From Streptomyces prunicolor NBRC 13075 (GTDB lineage Bacteria; Actinomycetota; Actinomycetes; Streptomycetales; Streptomycetaceae): a DNA stretch of 62,438 bases. Location of the stretch: positions 1 to 62,438 of the forward strand of contig NZ_BARF01000030.1 of the NCBI RefSeq assembly GCF_000367365.1, given 5' to 3'. Below the pieces are notes generated by a model. That model did not search any database and was not told the DNA's origin. It was given only the letters and a program-made list of their open reading frames with translations. This document shows positions 44,148 through 52,859 of this stretch, in pieces. The translations under genes were made by a program, and so were the position numbers. Each line of letters starts with the position of its first letter. The first letter of the stretch is position 1.

Positions 44148-44232
44148 CAGCCGGCGTACCCGCATTGGCAGCCAGCCGTACCCGCAGCGACAGCCAGCCC
44201 TACCCGCAGTGACAGCCGGCCGCATCCGGAGC
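44148..44232. repeat. Four-unit 22-bp tandem repeat after the lipoprotein gene
   Basis: CAGCC-starting units at 44148, 44169, 44191 and 44213 share CAGCCnGCCsTACCCGCA-like sequence. They lie between the lipoprotein stop and the phosphatase start. Confidence 0.6.
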
Positions 44233-44288
44233 CGTCGTAGCGCTCGGAGAAGTCGAATAATCGGGCAAATCCTGGCAAGGTGGGCCGC

Positions 44289-46364
44289 ATGGTTGATCGG
44301 GGAGCGAGCGCCCTGTCAGTCCCGGACGACTGGCCCGCCAACCCGGACCCGATCCTGGCGCTCAACCGCATGGGCAGCTTCGACTGGGACCTGGACAACG
44401 GCCTGTTCCACATGGACGCCCAGGCCCACGAGGTCTTCGACCTGCGCCCCGACGAATACGACGGACACCCCGAGAGCCTCGCGGTCCGGGTACCGCCGCC
44501 GGAGGGCTACCGGCTCGACGGCATCGTCTCCCAGGCCATGAAGGACGGCAGCGAGAACTACGGCGCCTACTTCCGGATGCGGCTGCGTGACGGCACCCTG
44601 CGCTGGACCCACACCCAGGGCTACATCCGGCGCGACGACACCGGCCGCCCGCGCCGGATCATCGGCATCGTCCGGGACGCCACCCAGGAGCTCGCCGAGA
44701 GCGCGGCCCGCCGTGAACAGGCCGCCCAGGACGCGGCGCTGCGCCGGCAGACCAACATCGTGCAGCTCACCACCGCTGCCCTCGCGCACGCCCGTACCGT
44801 CCAGGACGTCATCGACGTCCTCAAGGACACCCACGGTCTCGTCCACCTCGGCGCGACCAGCCTGGTCATGGGCCTGGTCGAGGCCGGCCGTATCCGCCTG
44901 GTCGCGGAAGGGCCGGAGGGCAGCTTCGTGCCCGGCACGGAGGTCACCCGGATCGACGAGCAGTACCCGATGGGGGAGGTCGTACGGACCCTCGCCCCGG
45001 CGTTCATCGAGTCCCCCGAGGAGTTCGCCGAGCGGTACCCGCTCCTGTGGCCGCACATCACAGAGCTGAACATCACCGCGGCCGCCTATCTCCCGCTGAT
45101 CGCCCAGGCACGGCCGATCGGCGCGATGGGGCTGCTCTACAACGACCGGAGCGGTTTCACGGCGGACGAGCGCAACGTGCTCGTCGCGCTGGGCAGCAGC
45201 ATCGCGCAGAGCCTGCAGCGCGCGATGTTCTACGAGCAGGAGAAGGACCTCGCGCAGGGCCTTCAGCAGGCGATGCTGCCGCGGGCGATCCCCAGCGTCC
45301 CGGGCGCCGACGTCGCCGTCCGCTACCGGTCCGCGAAGCTCGGGCGGGACATCGGCGGCGACTGGTACGACCTGATCCCGCTGCCGGGCGGGCGGGTCGG
45401 CGCGGTCATCGGCGACGTCCAGGGCCACGACACGCACGCCGCCGCCGTCATGGGTCAACTGCGCATCGTCCTCAAGGCGTACGCCGCCGAGGGACACACC
45501 CCGGCCACGGTGATGGCCCGCGCCTCCGTCTTCCTCCACGAACTCGACACCGACCGCTTCGCCACCTGCCTCTACGCCGAGGCCGACCTGTCGACCGGAG
45601 TGGTCCAGGTGGTCCGGGCCGGTCATATCGACCCGCTGGTGCGGCAGTTGGACGGGACCTGCCGCCGGATGACCGTCGCGGGCGGGCTGCCGCTGGGTCT
45701 CTCCGCGGAGTTCGGGCGGCTCGAATACCCCGTCTCCACCGTCGAACTCGACCCCGGCCAGACCCTGTTGCTGTGCACCGACGGCCTCGTCGAACAGCCC
45801 GGGGCCGACCTCGACGAAGGCATGCAGACCCTCGCCGCGCTCATCGCCTCCGGCCCCGACGACGTACGCGACCTCGCCGACCTGCTGATCGACGTGGCCG
45901 AGGAACGCGGCGGCGAGGACGACGTGGCGCTGCTCCTGCTGCGCCGGCGCGGCCTCGACGCCCCACAGTCCGGCGGGCGGCTCCAGCAGCACGTGGCCCC
46001 CGGCGACTCCGAGGCTCTCACCGAGGCGCGGCACATGATCCGGGCCGCGGTCCGCGCGTGGGGCGCCGGTGAACGCTCCGACGAGGTCGAACTGGTCGCC
46101 GACGAGCTGATCACCAACGCGTTGATGCACACCGAGGGCTCCGCGATCGTCACCCTCAGGGTCCTCAACGGCCCGGACCGTCGCCTGCGCGTGGAGGTCG
46201 AGGACTCCTCCAGTGCCCTGCCGCGCCGCCGTGAGGCGGGTGAGGACGGTGTCTCGGGGCGCGGCCTGCTCCTCGTCGACCTGCTCACGGACGTGTGGGG
46301 CGTGGAGGCGCGCGGCAGCGGCAAGTGCGTGTGGTGCGAGTTCCTGGTCCCGGACCGCACCTGA
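44289..46364 (+). CDS. PAS-GAF-PP2C (SpoIIE) phosphatase with HATPase domain
   Basis: 691 residues. PAS (about 15-125; MGSFDWDLDNGLFHMD), GAF (about 150-310), PP2C/SpoIIE (about 330-550; RDIGGDWYDLIPLPGGRVGAVIGDVQGHDTHAA with metal Asp residues) and a C-terminal RsbW-like HATPase (about 570-690; ELVADELITNALMHTE, VSGRGLLLVDLLTD). This multi-domain type acts in partner-switching control of sigma factors: the phosphatase acts on an anti-anti-sigma protein and the kinase-like domain reverses it. ATG 44289 with AAGGTGG upstream; a GTG nine bases earlier is possible. No cognate anti-anti-sigma gene is adjacent. Confidence 0.9.
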   Translation: MVDRGASALSVPDDWPANPDPILALNRMGSFDWDLDNGLFHMDAQAHEVFDLRPDEYDGHPESLAVRVPPPEGYRLDGIVSQAMKDGSENYGAYFRMRLRDGTLRWTHTQGYIRRDDTGRPRRIIGIVRDATQELAESAARREQAAQDAALRRQTNIVQLTTAALAHARTVQDVIDVLKDTHGLVHLGATSLVMGLVEAGRIRLVAEGPEGSFVPGTEVTRIDEQYPMGEVVRTLAPAFIESPEEFAERYPLLWPHITELNITAAAYLPLIAQARPIGAMGLLYNDRSGFTADERNVLVALGSSIAQSLQRAMFYEQEKDLAQGLQQAMLPRAIPSVPGADVAVRYRSAKLGRDIGGDWYDLIPLPGGRVGAVIGDVQGHDTHAAAVMGQLRIVLKAYAAEGHTPATVMARASVFLHELDTDRFATCLYAEADLSTGVVQVVRAGHIDPLVRQLDGTCRRMTVAGGLPLGLSAEFGRLEYPVSTVELDPGQTLLLCTDGLVEQPGADLDEGMQTLAALIASGPDDVRDLADLLIDVAEERGGEDDVALLLLRRRGLDAPQSGGRLQQHVAPGDSEALTEARHMIRAAVRAWGAGERSDEVELVADELITNALMHTEGSAIVTLRVLNGPDRRLRVEVEDSSSALPRRREAGEDGVSGRGLLLVDLLTDVWGVEARGSGKCVWCEFLVPDRT

Positions 46365-46400
46365 GCTGACCTCACGGACCTCTGATGGCACCCTGGACGT

Positions 46401-47264
46401 ATGCCGGAACTTCCCGAGGTCGAAGCGCTGAAGGACTTCCTGACCGAACACCTCGTCGGCCACGAGATCGTACGGGTACTGCCCGTCGCCATCAGCGTCC
46501 TGAAGACGTACGACCCTCCGCTCACCGCGCTGGAGGGACACGAGGTGGTGGCCGTGCACCGCCACGGCAAGTTCCTGGACGTCGAGACGGACGGCGGCCC
46601 GCACTTCGTGACCCACCTCGCCCGTGCGGGCTGGCTGCACTGGAAGGACCGCCTCCCGGACGGCCCGCCCCGCCCCGGCAAGGGCCCCCTCGCGCTTCGC
46701 GTGGCCCTGGAGACGGGCGAGGGCTTCGACCTCACGGAGGCGGGCACGCAGAAACGCCTGGCGGTGTACGTCGTGGCCGACCCGCAGGAAGTCCCGGGCG
46801 TCGCCCGCCTCGGCCCCGACCCGCTCGCCGACGACTTCGACGAGCCGGCCTTCACCGCCCTCCTGAAGGACGAACGCCGCCAACTCAAGGGCGCCCTGCG
46901 CGACCAGACCCTGATCGCCGGGGTGGGCAACGCGTACAGCGACGAGATCCTGCACGCGGCGAAGATGTCCCCGTTCAAGCTCGCGTCGTCCCTGACTCCC
47001 ACCGAGACCCACACGCTCTACACGGCCCTGCGCACCACGCTCATGGACGCCATCGAGCGCTCCCGGGGCGTGGCCGCAGGCCGCCTGAAGGCGGAGAAGA
47101 AGAGCGGCCTACGCGTCCACGGCCGCACCGGCCGGCCCTGCCCGGTCTGCGGCGACACCATCCGCGAGGTCTCCTTCAGCGACTCCTCCCTCCAGTACTG
47201 CCCGACCTGCCAGACGGGCGGCAAACCACTGGCGGACCGCAGACTGTCGCGGCTCCTCAAGTAG
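46401..47264 (+). CDS. Fpg/Nei-family DNA glycosylase
   Basis: 287 residues beginning with MPELPEVE, where Pro1 after Met removal is the catalytic amine. The helix-two-turn-helix (DQTLIAGVGNAYSDEILHAAKMSP) and C-terminal zinc finger (CPVC and CPTC pairs, about residues 240-272) are intact. It excises oxidised bases (8-oxoguanine or oxidised pyrimidines) and nicks at the AP site. The distinct Lys/Gly spacing differs from housekeeping MutM, so it may be an additional Nei-like enzyme. It starts 36 nt after the phosphatase stop and may share its transcript. Confidence 0.9.
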   Translation: MPELPEVEALKDFLTEHLVGHEIVRVLPVAISVLKTYDPPLTALEGHEVVAVHRHGKFLDVETDGGPHFVTHLARAGWLHWKDRLPDGPPRPGKGPLALRVALETGEGFDLTEAGTQKRLAVYVVADPQEVPGVARLGPDPLADDFDEPAFTALLKDERRQLKGALRDQTLIAGVGNAYSDEILHAAKMSPFKLASSLTPTETHTLYTALRTTLMDAIERSRGVAAGRLKAEKKSGLRVHGRTGRPCPVCGDTIREVSFSDSSLQYCPTCQTGGKPLADRRLSRLLK

Positions 47265-47295
47265 CCACCAGGGCGCGCCCGTTGCGTCCCGCCAA

Positions 47296-48012
47296 CTACC
47301 AGGGCACCCGCGTCCCGTCCCACGACACGAACCGCCCCGTGGGCCCGTCGTCCGGCAGCAACGCCAGATCCACCGCACCCCGTGCCGCCTCCGCCGGATC
47401 CCCGTCGCTCGCCGCGGCCCGTTCGTTGAGGTCCGTCGCCCGTAGGCCGGGAGCGAGGGCGTTCACCTTGAAGCCCTCGGCCGCGAGGGACTGGGCGTAG
47501 AAGAGGGTCAGGGCGTTGAGCGCCGACTTCGACGAGCGGTACGCGGCGCCCGCCCCGGCGTGGGCGGCGAACTCCCGGTCCGGGTCGGCGCTCCAGGTCA
47601 GGGAGCCGGTGCCGCTGGAGATGTTCACGATGCGGGGACGCGGGGAGCGGCGCAGGGCCGGGAGGAACGCGTTGGTGACCGCCAGGACTCCGAAGACGTT
47701 CGTCTCGTAGGTGCGGCGGAAGTCGTCGAGGTCCGCCTTCGGCGGAGACTCCCCGCCGACCATGACTCCGGCGTTGTTGACCAGGACGTCCAGGGCGTCC
47801 ACCTGTTGTGCCGCCGCCGCGATGCTGTCGGAGTCGGTGACGTCGAGGACCAACAGCCTTGCGCCGCCGCCCAGTTCCGCGACGGCCCGCTCTCCCCGGC
47901 CCGCGTCGCGTGAGCCGACGTAGACCGTGAATCCCTCGGCGACGAGCAGGCGGGCGATCTCCTTGCCGATGCCCTTGTTCGCGCCGGTGACCAGTGCTGT
48001 GGAATCGTTCAT
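47296..48012 (-). CDS. SDR-family oxidoreductase
   Basis: 238 residues of the classical SDR group: TGANKGIGKEIA nucleotide motif, ASDVLVNNAGVM-like strand 4, active-site Ser in NISSGTGSL and Tyr-x3-Lys in YRSSKSAL. The catalytic Tyr is preceded by AGAGA. NADP(H) preference is likely (Arg residue after strand 2, YVGSRDAGRG). Resembles carbonyl-reductase/chloramphenicol-resistance-linked SDRs often divergent from an MmyB-type regulator, as here. Substrate unknown. Confidence 0.85.
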   Translation of the reverse strand: MNDSTALVTGANKGIGKEIARLLVAEGFTVYVGSRDAGRGERAVAELGGGARLLVLDVTDSDSIAAAAQQVDALDVLVNNAGVMVGGESPPKADLDDFRRTYETNVFGVLAVTNAFLPALRRSPRPRIVNISSGTGSLTWSADPDREFAAHAGAGAAYRSSKSALNALTLFYAQSLAAEGFKVNALAPGLRATDLNERAAASDGDPAEAARGAVDLALLPDDGPTGRFVSWDGTRVPW

Positions 48013-48045
48013 GGGGACGACGATTCCGCAGTCGCCGCCGCCGAA

Positions 48046-48066
48046 CCAGGGACAACCGATCCCTGG
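48046..48066. promoter_or_regulatory. Inverted repeat between SDR and MmyB-type regulator
   Basis: CCAGGGA (48046-48052) and TCCCTGG (48060-48066) are exact reverse complements with a 7-nt centre, between divergent start codons at 48012 and 48085. A likely operator for the regulator beside it. Confidence 0.6.
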
Positions 48067-48084
48067 CAGCCGGAGGGAGGCACC

Positions 48085-48909
48085 GTGACCGACAGGCACG
48101 AACTGGCCCGATTTCTGCGCGGGCGGCGGGAGTTGCTGGTGCCCGCCGATGTGGGGCTGCCCGATGAACCGTCCCGGCGGACGCGCGGGCTGCGCCGGGA
48201 GGAGGTCGCCGAGCTGGCCCACATGTCCGTCGACTACTACGCCCGGCTGGAACAGGCCCGCGGTCCGCGTCCGTCGCCCCGCATCCTGGACGCCCTCACC
48301 GGAGTGTTCCGGCTGACCCCGGCCGAGCGGACCCATCTGTTCCGGCTGGCGGGGACGCAGGTGACGCCTCTCGCCGCGCCGGTGCGGACCGTCCGCCCGC
48401 ATGTGGCGGCCCTGCTGGAGCGCATCCCCGACACGGCGGCCGTCGTCACCGACGCCACCTACGACGTCATCGCCTGGAACCCGCTGGCGGGTGCCTTGTT
48501 CGGCGGCGGCGATTTCGGCGCGCGGCCGAACCTTGCCCGTCGCCGCTTCCTCGGGCGCCCGATGGAGAGTTCGAGCGCCGAGGAGTTCGGGTACGTCCTC
48601 GTCGCCCGGCTGCGCCGCGCCGCCGACCGCTACCCGCACGACCCGGGACTCACCCGCCTGCTGGCCGAACTGCGCGCCGGCAGCGAGGAGTTCGGGCAGA
48701 TCTGGGAGACGGACCCGGTGCACGCCCCCGGGCATCGCACCAAGACCCTCACCCACCCGGAGGCGGGCCGGCTGCGGGTGAACTGCGACGTGCTCACCGT
48801 CCCGCACGACGACCAGCAGGTCGTCTTCGTCACCGCGGACCCGGGGACCCCCTCCGCACGGGCCATGCGGCAACTGGCCCTCGCGGGCCGGGACTTCAGT
48901 GCGAGGTGA
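48085..48909 (+). CDS. XRE-family regulator with MmyB-like ligand-binding domain
   Basis: 274 residues from GTG 48085 (GGAGG upstream). The HTH (about 5-75; LARFLRGRRELLVPADVGL, RRTRGLRREEVAELAHMSVDYYARLEQARGPRPS) is followed by the MmyB-type PAS-like domain (about 100-260; VTDATYDVIAWNPLAGALFGG, LRVNCDVLTVPHDDQQVVFVTADPGT). This class controls a divergent oxidoreductase gene, here the SDR. The ligand is probably a fatty or aromatic small molecule in related proteins; unknown here. Confidence 0.88.
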   Translation: MTDRHELARFLRGRRELLVPADVGLPDEPSRRTRGLRREEVAELAHMSVDYYARLEQARGPRPSPRILDALTGVFRLTPAERTHLFRLAGTQVTPLAAPVRTVRPHVAALLERIPDTAAVVTDATYDVIAWNPLAGALFGGGDFGARPNLARRRFLGRPMESSSAEEFGYVLVARLRRAADRYPHDPGLTRLLAELRAGSEEFGQIWETDPVHAPGHRTKTLTHPEAGRLRVNCDVLTVPHDDQQVVFVTADPGTPSARAMRQLALAGRDFSAR

Positions 48910-48911
48910 CC

Positions 48912-49562
48912 TCAGTGCGAGGTGAGCCGTACCAACTGCTGTCCGTCGGCCGTCCGCACGTCGTAGTGGTCGATCTCGGTGGGGTGCATCGCCGCGCCAC
49001 CCTCCATCGTGATCATCGTCGCGTCGTGCTCGGGCACCATCCAACTGGTCACGGTCTGCTCGGAACCGTCGCGGCCGACGACCACCAGACGACAGGACCG
49101 GGGGCCCGCACCGTCCTTGATCTTCAGGGACACATCACTGCCGTAGTTCTCGTTCGCGGCCGTGACCTGCGCCCACACGCCCGACTTGGCGTCGGTCGCG
49201 GTGAGTTGTACGGCACTGTCGCCGTGCGCGGCGAGCGTCGCCACCGCGGGCCCGCCCACGGCGAACACCACCGAGGCCGCCACCGCGTACAGAAACCGCC
49301 GCCGTCCGGCCCGGTGCCGCGAGGCCACCTCGCCGAGCAACCGGTCCAGCATCCGCGGACCGGGTTGTGCCATGGGGTGCACAGAGCGCGGCGTCGCACG
49401 CCGGTACAGCATCATCTGCCGTGAGGCGGGACCGAATTCGGTCACATGAGCCGCGCAACTGGTGCACTCCATGAGGTGATCCTCGAAGCGGAAGGCGTCC
49501 GCCTCGTCCAGCACGCCGAGCGCGTACGCGCCGACGTCGCGATGCCTTTCCAGGGACCTCAT
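48912..49562 (-). CDS. Zinc-finger anti-sigma factor (RskA-like), membrane-bound
   Basis: 216 residues. An N-terminal anti-sigma zinc-binding motif His29-x3-Cys33-x2-Cys36 (HLMECTSC), a single membrane helix (about 90-112; FLYAVAASVVFAVGGPAVATLAA) and an external RskA-like domain (about 115-216; SGVWAQVTAANENYGSDVSLKIKDGAGPRSCRLVVVGRDGSE). It would hold an ECF sigma factor at the membrane and release it on an outside signal. The sigma factor 50380-50925 on the same strand is the likely partner, separated by one unknown gene. Confidence 0.85.
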   Translation of the reverse strand: MRSLERHRDVGAYALGVLDEADAFRFEDHLMECTSCAAHVTEFGPASRQMMLYRRATPRSVHPMAQPGPRMLDRLLGEVASRHRAGRRRFLYAVAASVVFAVGGPAVATLAAHGDSAVQLTATDAKSGVWAQVTAANENYGSDVSLKIKDGAGPRSCRLVVVGRDGSEQTVTSWMVPEHDATMITMEGGAAMHPTEIDHYDVRTADGQQLVRLTSH

Positions 49563-49702
49563 GCCGAATCCTCGTGCCGTTAGGTGCGGGTGGGGTTACT
49601 CGTTGCTCCCATCGGTACGCACCAGCAAGCCGAATCACTCAAGGCACACACAGAATCGCAACCAACAGTTCGGAGCGGGTGGGCGCATGGATTGGTCCCG
49701 TT

Positions 49703-50224
49703 TCAAAAAAGATGGATGGCGAGATGGCCGAGCGGCAGTCCCAGCTGCCAGGCGGGCGTCCAGACCTTGGGTCCGTCGTCCTCACCGGTCACCGAACCGC
49801 CTCCCGGACCCGGTACCGCGTCCAGGTCCGGTGCGAGCAGCTCGGTCTCCTCCAGCCAGCGCCAGGCGGCCTCCGCGAGCGCCAGGTCCGGGGCGTCGGC
49901 GCCGGATTCGGCGGCCTCGGCCGTCAACTTGGACATACGTTCCCCGACCCAGTCCTGCCACGGCTGGTCGTACGCCGTGAGCGAAAGCCAGGTCTCCAAC
50001 TGGGTCACCACTCGGATACCGGACAATTCACCGTCCGTGTCGGAGAGAAAGATGGTCAGTGCCAGCGCGTCCCGTCCCGCACGGAACTCGAAGGACGTCG
50101 GCGGCATCAGGTCGCCGGTCCGCAGCAACTCGTCGGCGATGTACTCGGCGTACAGCCACGCCATGGGGACGGTGAGCTCACCGCCACCGGTGCCGTCCGT
50201 GCTCTCTTGACCTCTGTGCAGCAT
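49703..50224 (-). CDS. Conserved hypothetical protein in sigma/anti-sigma group
   Basis: 173 residues, soluble, acidic, no signal peptide or metal motif. The composition is rich in Leu, Glu and Asp and includes a Trp-rich centre (ETWLSLTAYDQPWQDWV). I do not recognise the family. It stands between the ECF sigma factor and the anti-sigma gene on one strand, so it may be a regulon member or an extra regulator. Codon use is normal for the window. Confidence 0.7.
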   Translation of the reverse strand: MLHRGQESTDGTGGGELTVPMAWLYAEYIADELLRTGDLMPPTSFEFRAGRDALALTIFLSDTDGELSGIRVVTQLETWLSLTAYDQPWQDWVGERMSKLTAEAAESGADAPDLALAEAAWRWLEETELLAPDLDAVPGPGGGSVTGEDDGPKVWTPAWQLGLPLGHLAIHLF

Positions 50225-50379
50225 CCCTTCCTGCCTTCCTCCGGTGCGTGCGCGTCGCCCGACCCGGGGTTCCGTCAGGAACCCCGAGCCCCCCAGTCCG
50301 GAACACGGATGAGGACAGCCGATTACTCAACCGGCTTCTGAGCAAGGCGCTTTACGGAGGTTTGACCAATGGATTGGTT

Positions 50380-50925
50380 TCATCGCAGGTCGGCCGCATA
50401 ACCCGGAAGCACCCGGCGCAGGGCGCGCAGCGCGTAGTACGCGCGGGACTTCACCGTACCGGGCGGAATTCCGAGGGTCGCCGCGGCTTCCGCCACACTC
50501 GCCCCTTGGAAGTACACGAGCACCAGGACTTCACGGTGCTCCGGAGTGAGTGTCTTCACAGCCTCCCGCACATCGAGCGTCGCCGCCGACCGTTCCGCGT
50601 GATCGGCGCATACGCGTGCGTTCTCCAGCACCGCGTCCCCGACCTCGGGCGGTCGCGCCTGCCGGGCCCGGCGCGCGTCGATGGCGAGCCGCCGGCCCAC
50701 CGTCAGCAGCCAGGGCCGTACGGACTCGAAGGCGTCGGCGCGCAGCGCCTCGGGGTGCTGCCAGGCCCGTACGAGGGTCTCCTGGACGAGATCCTCGGCG
50801 CGCTGGCGGTCGCCGTCGCAGAGCCGGAGCAGCAGCGCGAAGAGCGGCCTGCCGTGCTCGCGCTGCAGTGCGGCTAGCTCGTGCTCGGCGGTCGTTCCGT
50901 CTCTGAGCGTGGGTCCGGCCGTCAT
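50380..50925 (-). CDS. ECF-type RNA polymerase sigma factor
   Basis: 181 residues. Region 2 (about 18-85; HGRPLFALLLRLCDGDRQRAEDLVQETLVRAWQHPEAL) binds the -10 and core polymerase; region 4 (about 125-175; LTPEHREVLVLVYFQGASVAEAAATLGIPPGTVKSRAYYALRALRR) reads the -35. No region 3 or extra C-terminal domain. ATG 50925 has no strong ribosome-binding site. Partner anti-sigma gene lies 0.8 kb further along the strand. The 450-nt spacing and a third gene make an operon plausible but not certain. Confidence 0.92.
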   Translation of the reverse strand: MTAGPTLRDGTTAEHELAALQREHGRPLFALLLRLCDGDRQRAEDLVQETLVRAWQHPEALRADAFESVRPWLLTVGRRLAIDARRARQARPPEVGDAVLENARVCADHAERSAATLDVREAVKTLTPEHREVLVLVYFQGASVAEAAATLGIPPGTVKSRAYYALRALRRVLPGYAADLR

Positions 50926-51148
50926 GGCCGTATGGCATCGCAGGGGGCCGCCCGGGGACAGGGGGCGCACGAGGGGCTTGCGGCGGACGGTCGATCGCGT
51001 CGACGAACGGTGCGACGAACGGTTCACGCCGCCTGGCGATCCGCCGCACGCGCACACCGGACGGGTCATCAGAGGCCGGAAGTCGTTTGCGGGGGCGGTG
51101 AAGTTCATACCTATTGGTGGGTAAATATGACCACAGTGGGGTGAATTG

Positions 51149-52288
51149 ATGATCGCACGCAGACAACAGGTGGCCGTCGCCGTGGCCGGCCTTCTCACCG
51201 CGGCCGCCGCCTGCCAGGCCCAGCACCACACCTCGAAGGCATCCGGCCGCCCGGCGCCCCCCGCCGCCCACGGCTTCACCCTCGTCGCCGCCGGTGGCAT
51301 CCTCCCGCACAGCTCCGTCCTCGACCGCGCCCGCTTCGACGCCGGCGGCACCGGCTACGACTTCCGCCCGATGCTCGCCGCCGTCCGACCCCTCGTCTCG
51401 CACGCCGATCTGGCGCTGTGTCACATCGAGACCGTCTACGGCGACTCCACCGGCGCCGTCCCCCTCGCCGCCCCGCCCGAGGAGGCCCAGGGCCTCGCCG
51501 CGACCGGCTACGACAGCTGCTCCACGGCGTCCGGCCACAGCCTCGACGAGGGCACCGTCGGCATCCAGCGCACCCTCGACGCCCTCGACCGCGCCGGCGT
51601 ACGGCACACGGGAACGGCGCGCACCGACGCCGAGGCGCGCACGGTCGCCCTGCTGCGCGCCGGGCCCGCGAAGGTCGCCCACCTCGACTACACCGCCGAC
51701 ACGAACGGCGTCCCGCTCCCGCCGGCCGAGCCCTGGGCCGTCAACCCCCTCGACCCCGCCCGCGTCCTCGCCGACGCCCGGGCCGCCCGGCGCGCGGGCG
51801 CCGACGTGGTCGTCGTCTCCCTGCGCTGGGGCACGACGGGCCAGGCCGCGCCCGACCCGCAACAGGTGGCGCTGGCCGGTGAACTCACCGCCGCCCGCAC
51901 CGACGGCCGCCCGGACATCGACCTGATCCTCGGCACCGACGCCCACACCCCGCAGCCGTACGAGAAGGTCAACGGCACCTGGGTGGTCTACGGGCTCGGT
52001 GACCAGATCACCGGCGCGATGTACGACAACGCGGGCACCCAGGACCCCGGCGGCAACCTGAGCACCGTCGGCCGCTTCACCTTCGTACCGCCCGCCCGGC
52101 CCGGCGGGCGCTGGGAGGTGGCCAAGGCGGAGTTCATCCCGCACCTGTTCGACATCGACGCGGGTCGGGTCGTGGACGTCGGCCAGGCGATCGGCCAGGG
52201 CGCCGACCTGACCGGCGACCGCGACCGTATCCGTGAGGCGGTGCTGAGCCGGGGTGCGGCGAAGGACGGGCTGGTGATGGGGAAGTAG
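51149..52288 (+). CDS. CapA-family (poly-gamma-glutamate type) lipoprotein
   Basis: 379 residues. The N-terminus ends in an AAAC lipobox-like site (Cys22), then Ala/Pro/His linker and a CapA metallophosphatase-like domain (about 45-330; FTLVAAGGILPHSSVLDRAR, DLALCHIETV, AGADVVVVSLRWGTTG, DLILGTDAHTPQPYEKVNGTWVVYGLGDQI). Such proteins act in capsule or poly-gamma-glutamate handling in Bacillus; in Streptomyces the role is unknown. ATG 51149 with GGGG upstream; TTG directly before is an alternative. Confidence 0.85.
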   Translation: MIARRQQVAVAVAGLLTAAAACQAQHHTSKASGRPAPPAAHGFTLVAAGGILPHSSVLDRARFDAGGTGYDFRPMLAAVRPLVSHADLALCHIETVYGDSTGAVPLAAPPEEAQGLAATGYDSCSTASGHSLDEGTVGIQRTLDALDRAGVRHTGTARTDAEARTVALLRAGPAKVAHLDYTADTNGVPLPPAEPWAVNPLDPARVLADARAARRAGADVVVVSLRWGTTGQAAPDPQQVALAGELTAARTDGRPDIDLILGTDAHTPQPYEKVNGTWVVYGLGDQITGAMYDNAGTQDPGGNLSTVGRFTFVPPARPGGRWEVAKAEFIPHLFDIDAGRVVDVGQAIGQGADLTGDRDRIREAVLSRGAAKDGLVMGK

Positions 52289-52305
52289 GTGGCGAGAGGG
52301 CGGGG

Positions 52306-52806
52306 TCAGTCGACGTCGACGTGCGCGAAGGTCTCCAGCATCCGGGTCAGCACCCGTGCGCACGCGCGTACGTCGGCCTCCGTCAGCTCGCCGCCGACCT
52401 GGCGCATCAGATAGTGCTCGCGGCCCAACACGTCGGCGATGGTCGACCGGCCCGTCTCGGTCAGCCGGATCAGCGAGGACCGCTGATGCGCCGGGTTCGG
52501 CACGCTCTCGACCCAGCCGTGCGCCGCCGCGTCGTTGACCATGCGCTGCACGAACTGTCGGCTCAGTGCCTGGTCGCGGCCCATCTGAGGAACCGTCATG
52601 GGCCCGTGCAGGCGCAGCAGGTTCAGCACGGCGCGCACGCCCGCGGACACGCCCTCGACCGGTTCGGCCTGCTCCACCTTGCGCGCCGCGCGCCGGTAGA
52701 GCGGGCCGACGAGGTCGAACACCTCGGTGAGGCGGTGGCCGAGTTCGTCGGGGGGGAGGGGCGCGGGAGTCGGGGGAGTCGCGGGAGGGGAGTCGTTCAC
52801 GAACAC
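52306..52806 (-). CDS. MarR-family regulator
   Basis: About 166 residues. The winged helix is MTVPQMGRDQALSRQFVQRMVNDAAAHGWVESVPNPAHQRSSLIRLTETG, with MarR-style length and C-terminal dimer helix. GTG 52806 and GTG 52800 are the likely starts; a longer reading from ATG 52860 would cross two operators. It is divergent from the alpha/beta hydrolase and two copies of a 17-bp dyad lie between, so it probably represses both genes. Confidence 0.85.
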   Translation of the reverse strand: MFVNDSPPATPPTPAPLPPDELGHRLTEVFDLVGPLYRRAARKVEQAEPVEGVSAGVRAVLNLLRLHGPMTVPQMGRDQALSRQFVQRMVNDAAAHGWVESVPNPAHQRSSLIRLTETGRSTIADVLGREHYLMRQVGGELTEADVRACARVLTRMLETFAHVDVD

Positions 52807-52810
52807 ATCA

Positions 52811-52827
52811 TGACACCTGGGTTGCCA
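52811..52827. promoter_or_regulatory. MarR operator copy 1
   Basis: TGACACCTGGGTTGCCA, a 17-bp imperfect dyad 5 nt upstream of the MarR start. It differs from copy 2 at 2 positions and lies 32 nt away, about three helical turns, so both face the same side of DNA. Confidence 0.75.
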
Positions 52828-52842
52828 AACCCAGTCCCAAGA

Positions 52843-52859
52843 TGACACCTTGGTTGTCA
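52843..52859. promoter_or_regulatory. MarR operator copy 2, overlapping the hydrolase start codon
   Basis: TGACACCTTGGTTGTCA is a near-perfect dyad. Its last base is the A of the hydrolase ATG (52859-52861). A repressor here would cover the transcription start, and the hydrolase mRNA would be leaderless or nearly so. Confidence 0.75.

Noticed and set aside
44148..44232. CRISPR array
   Set aside because: Units of 22 bp are contiguous, degenerate and have no spacers.
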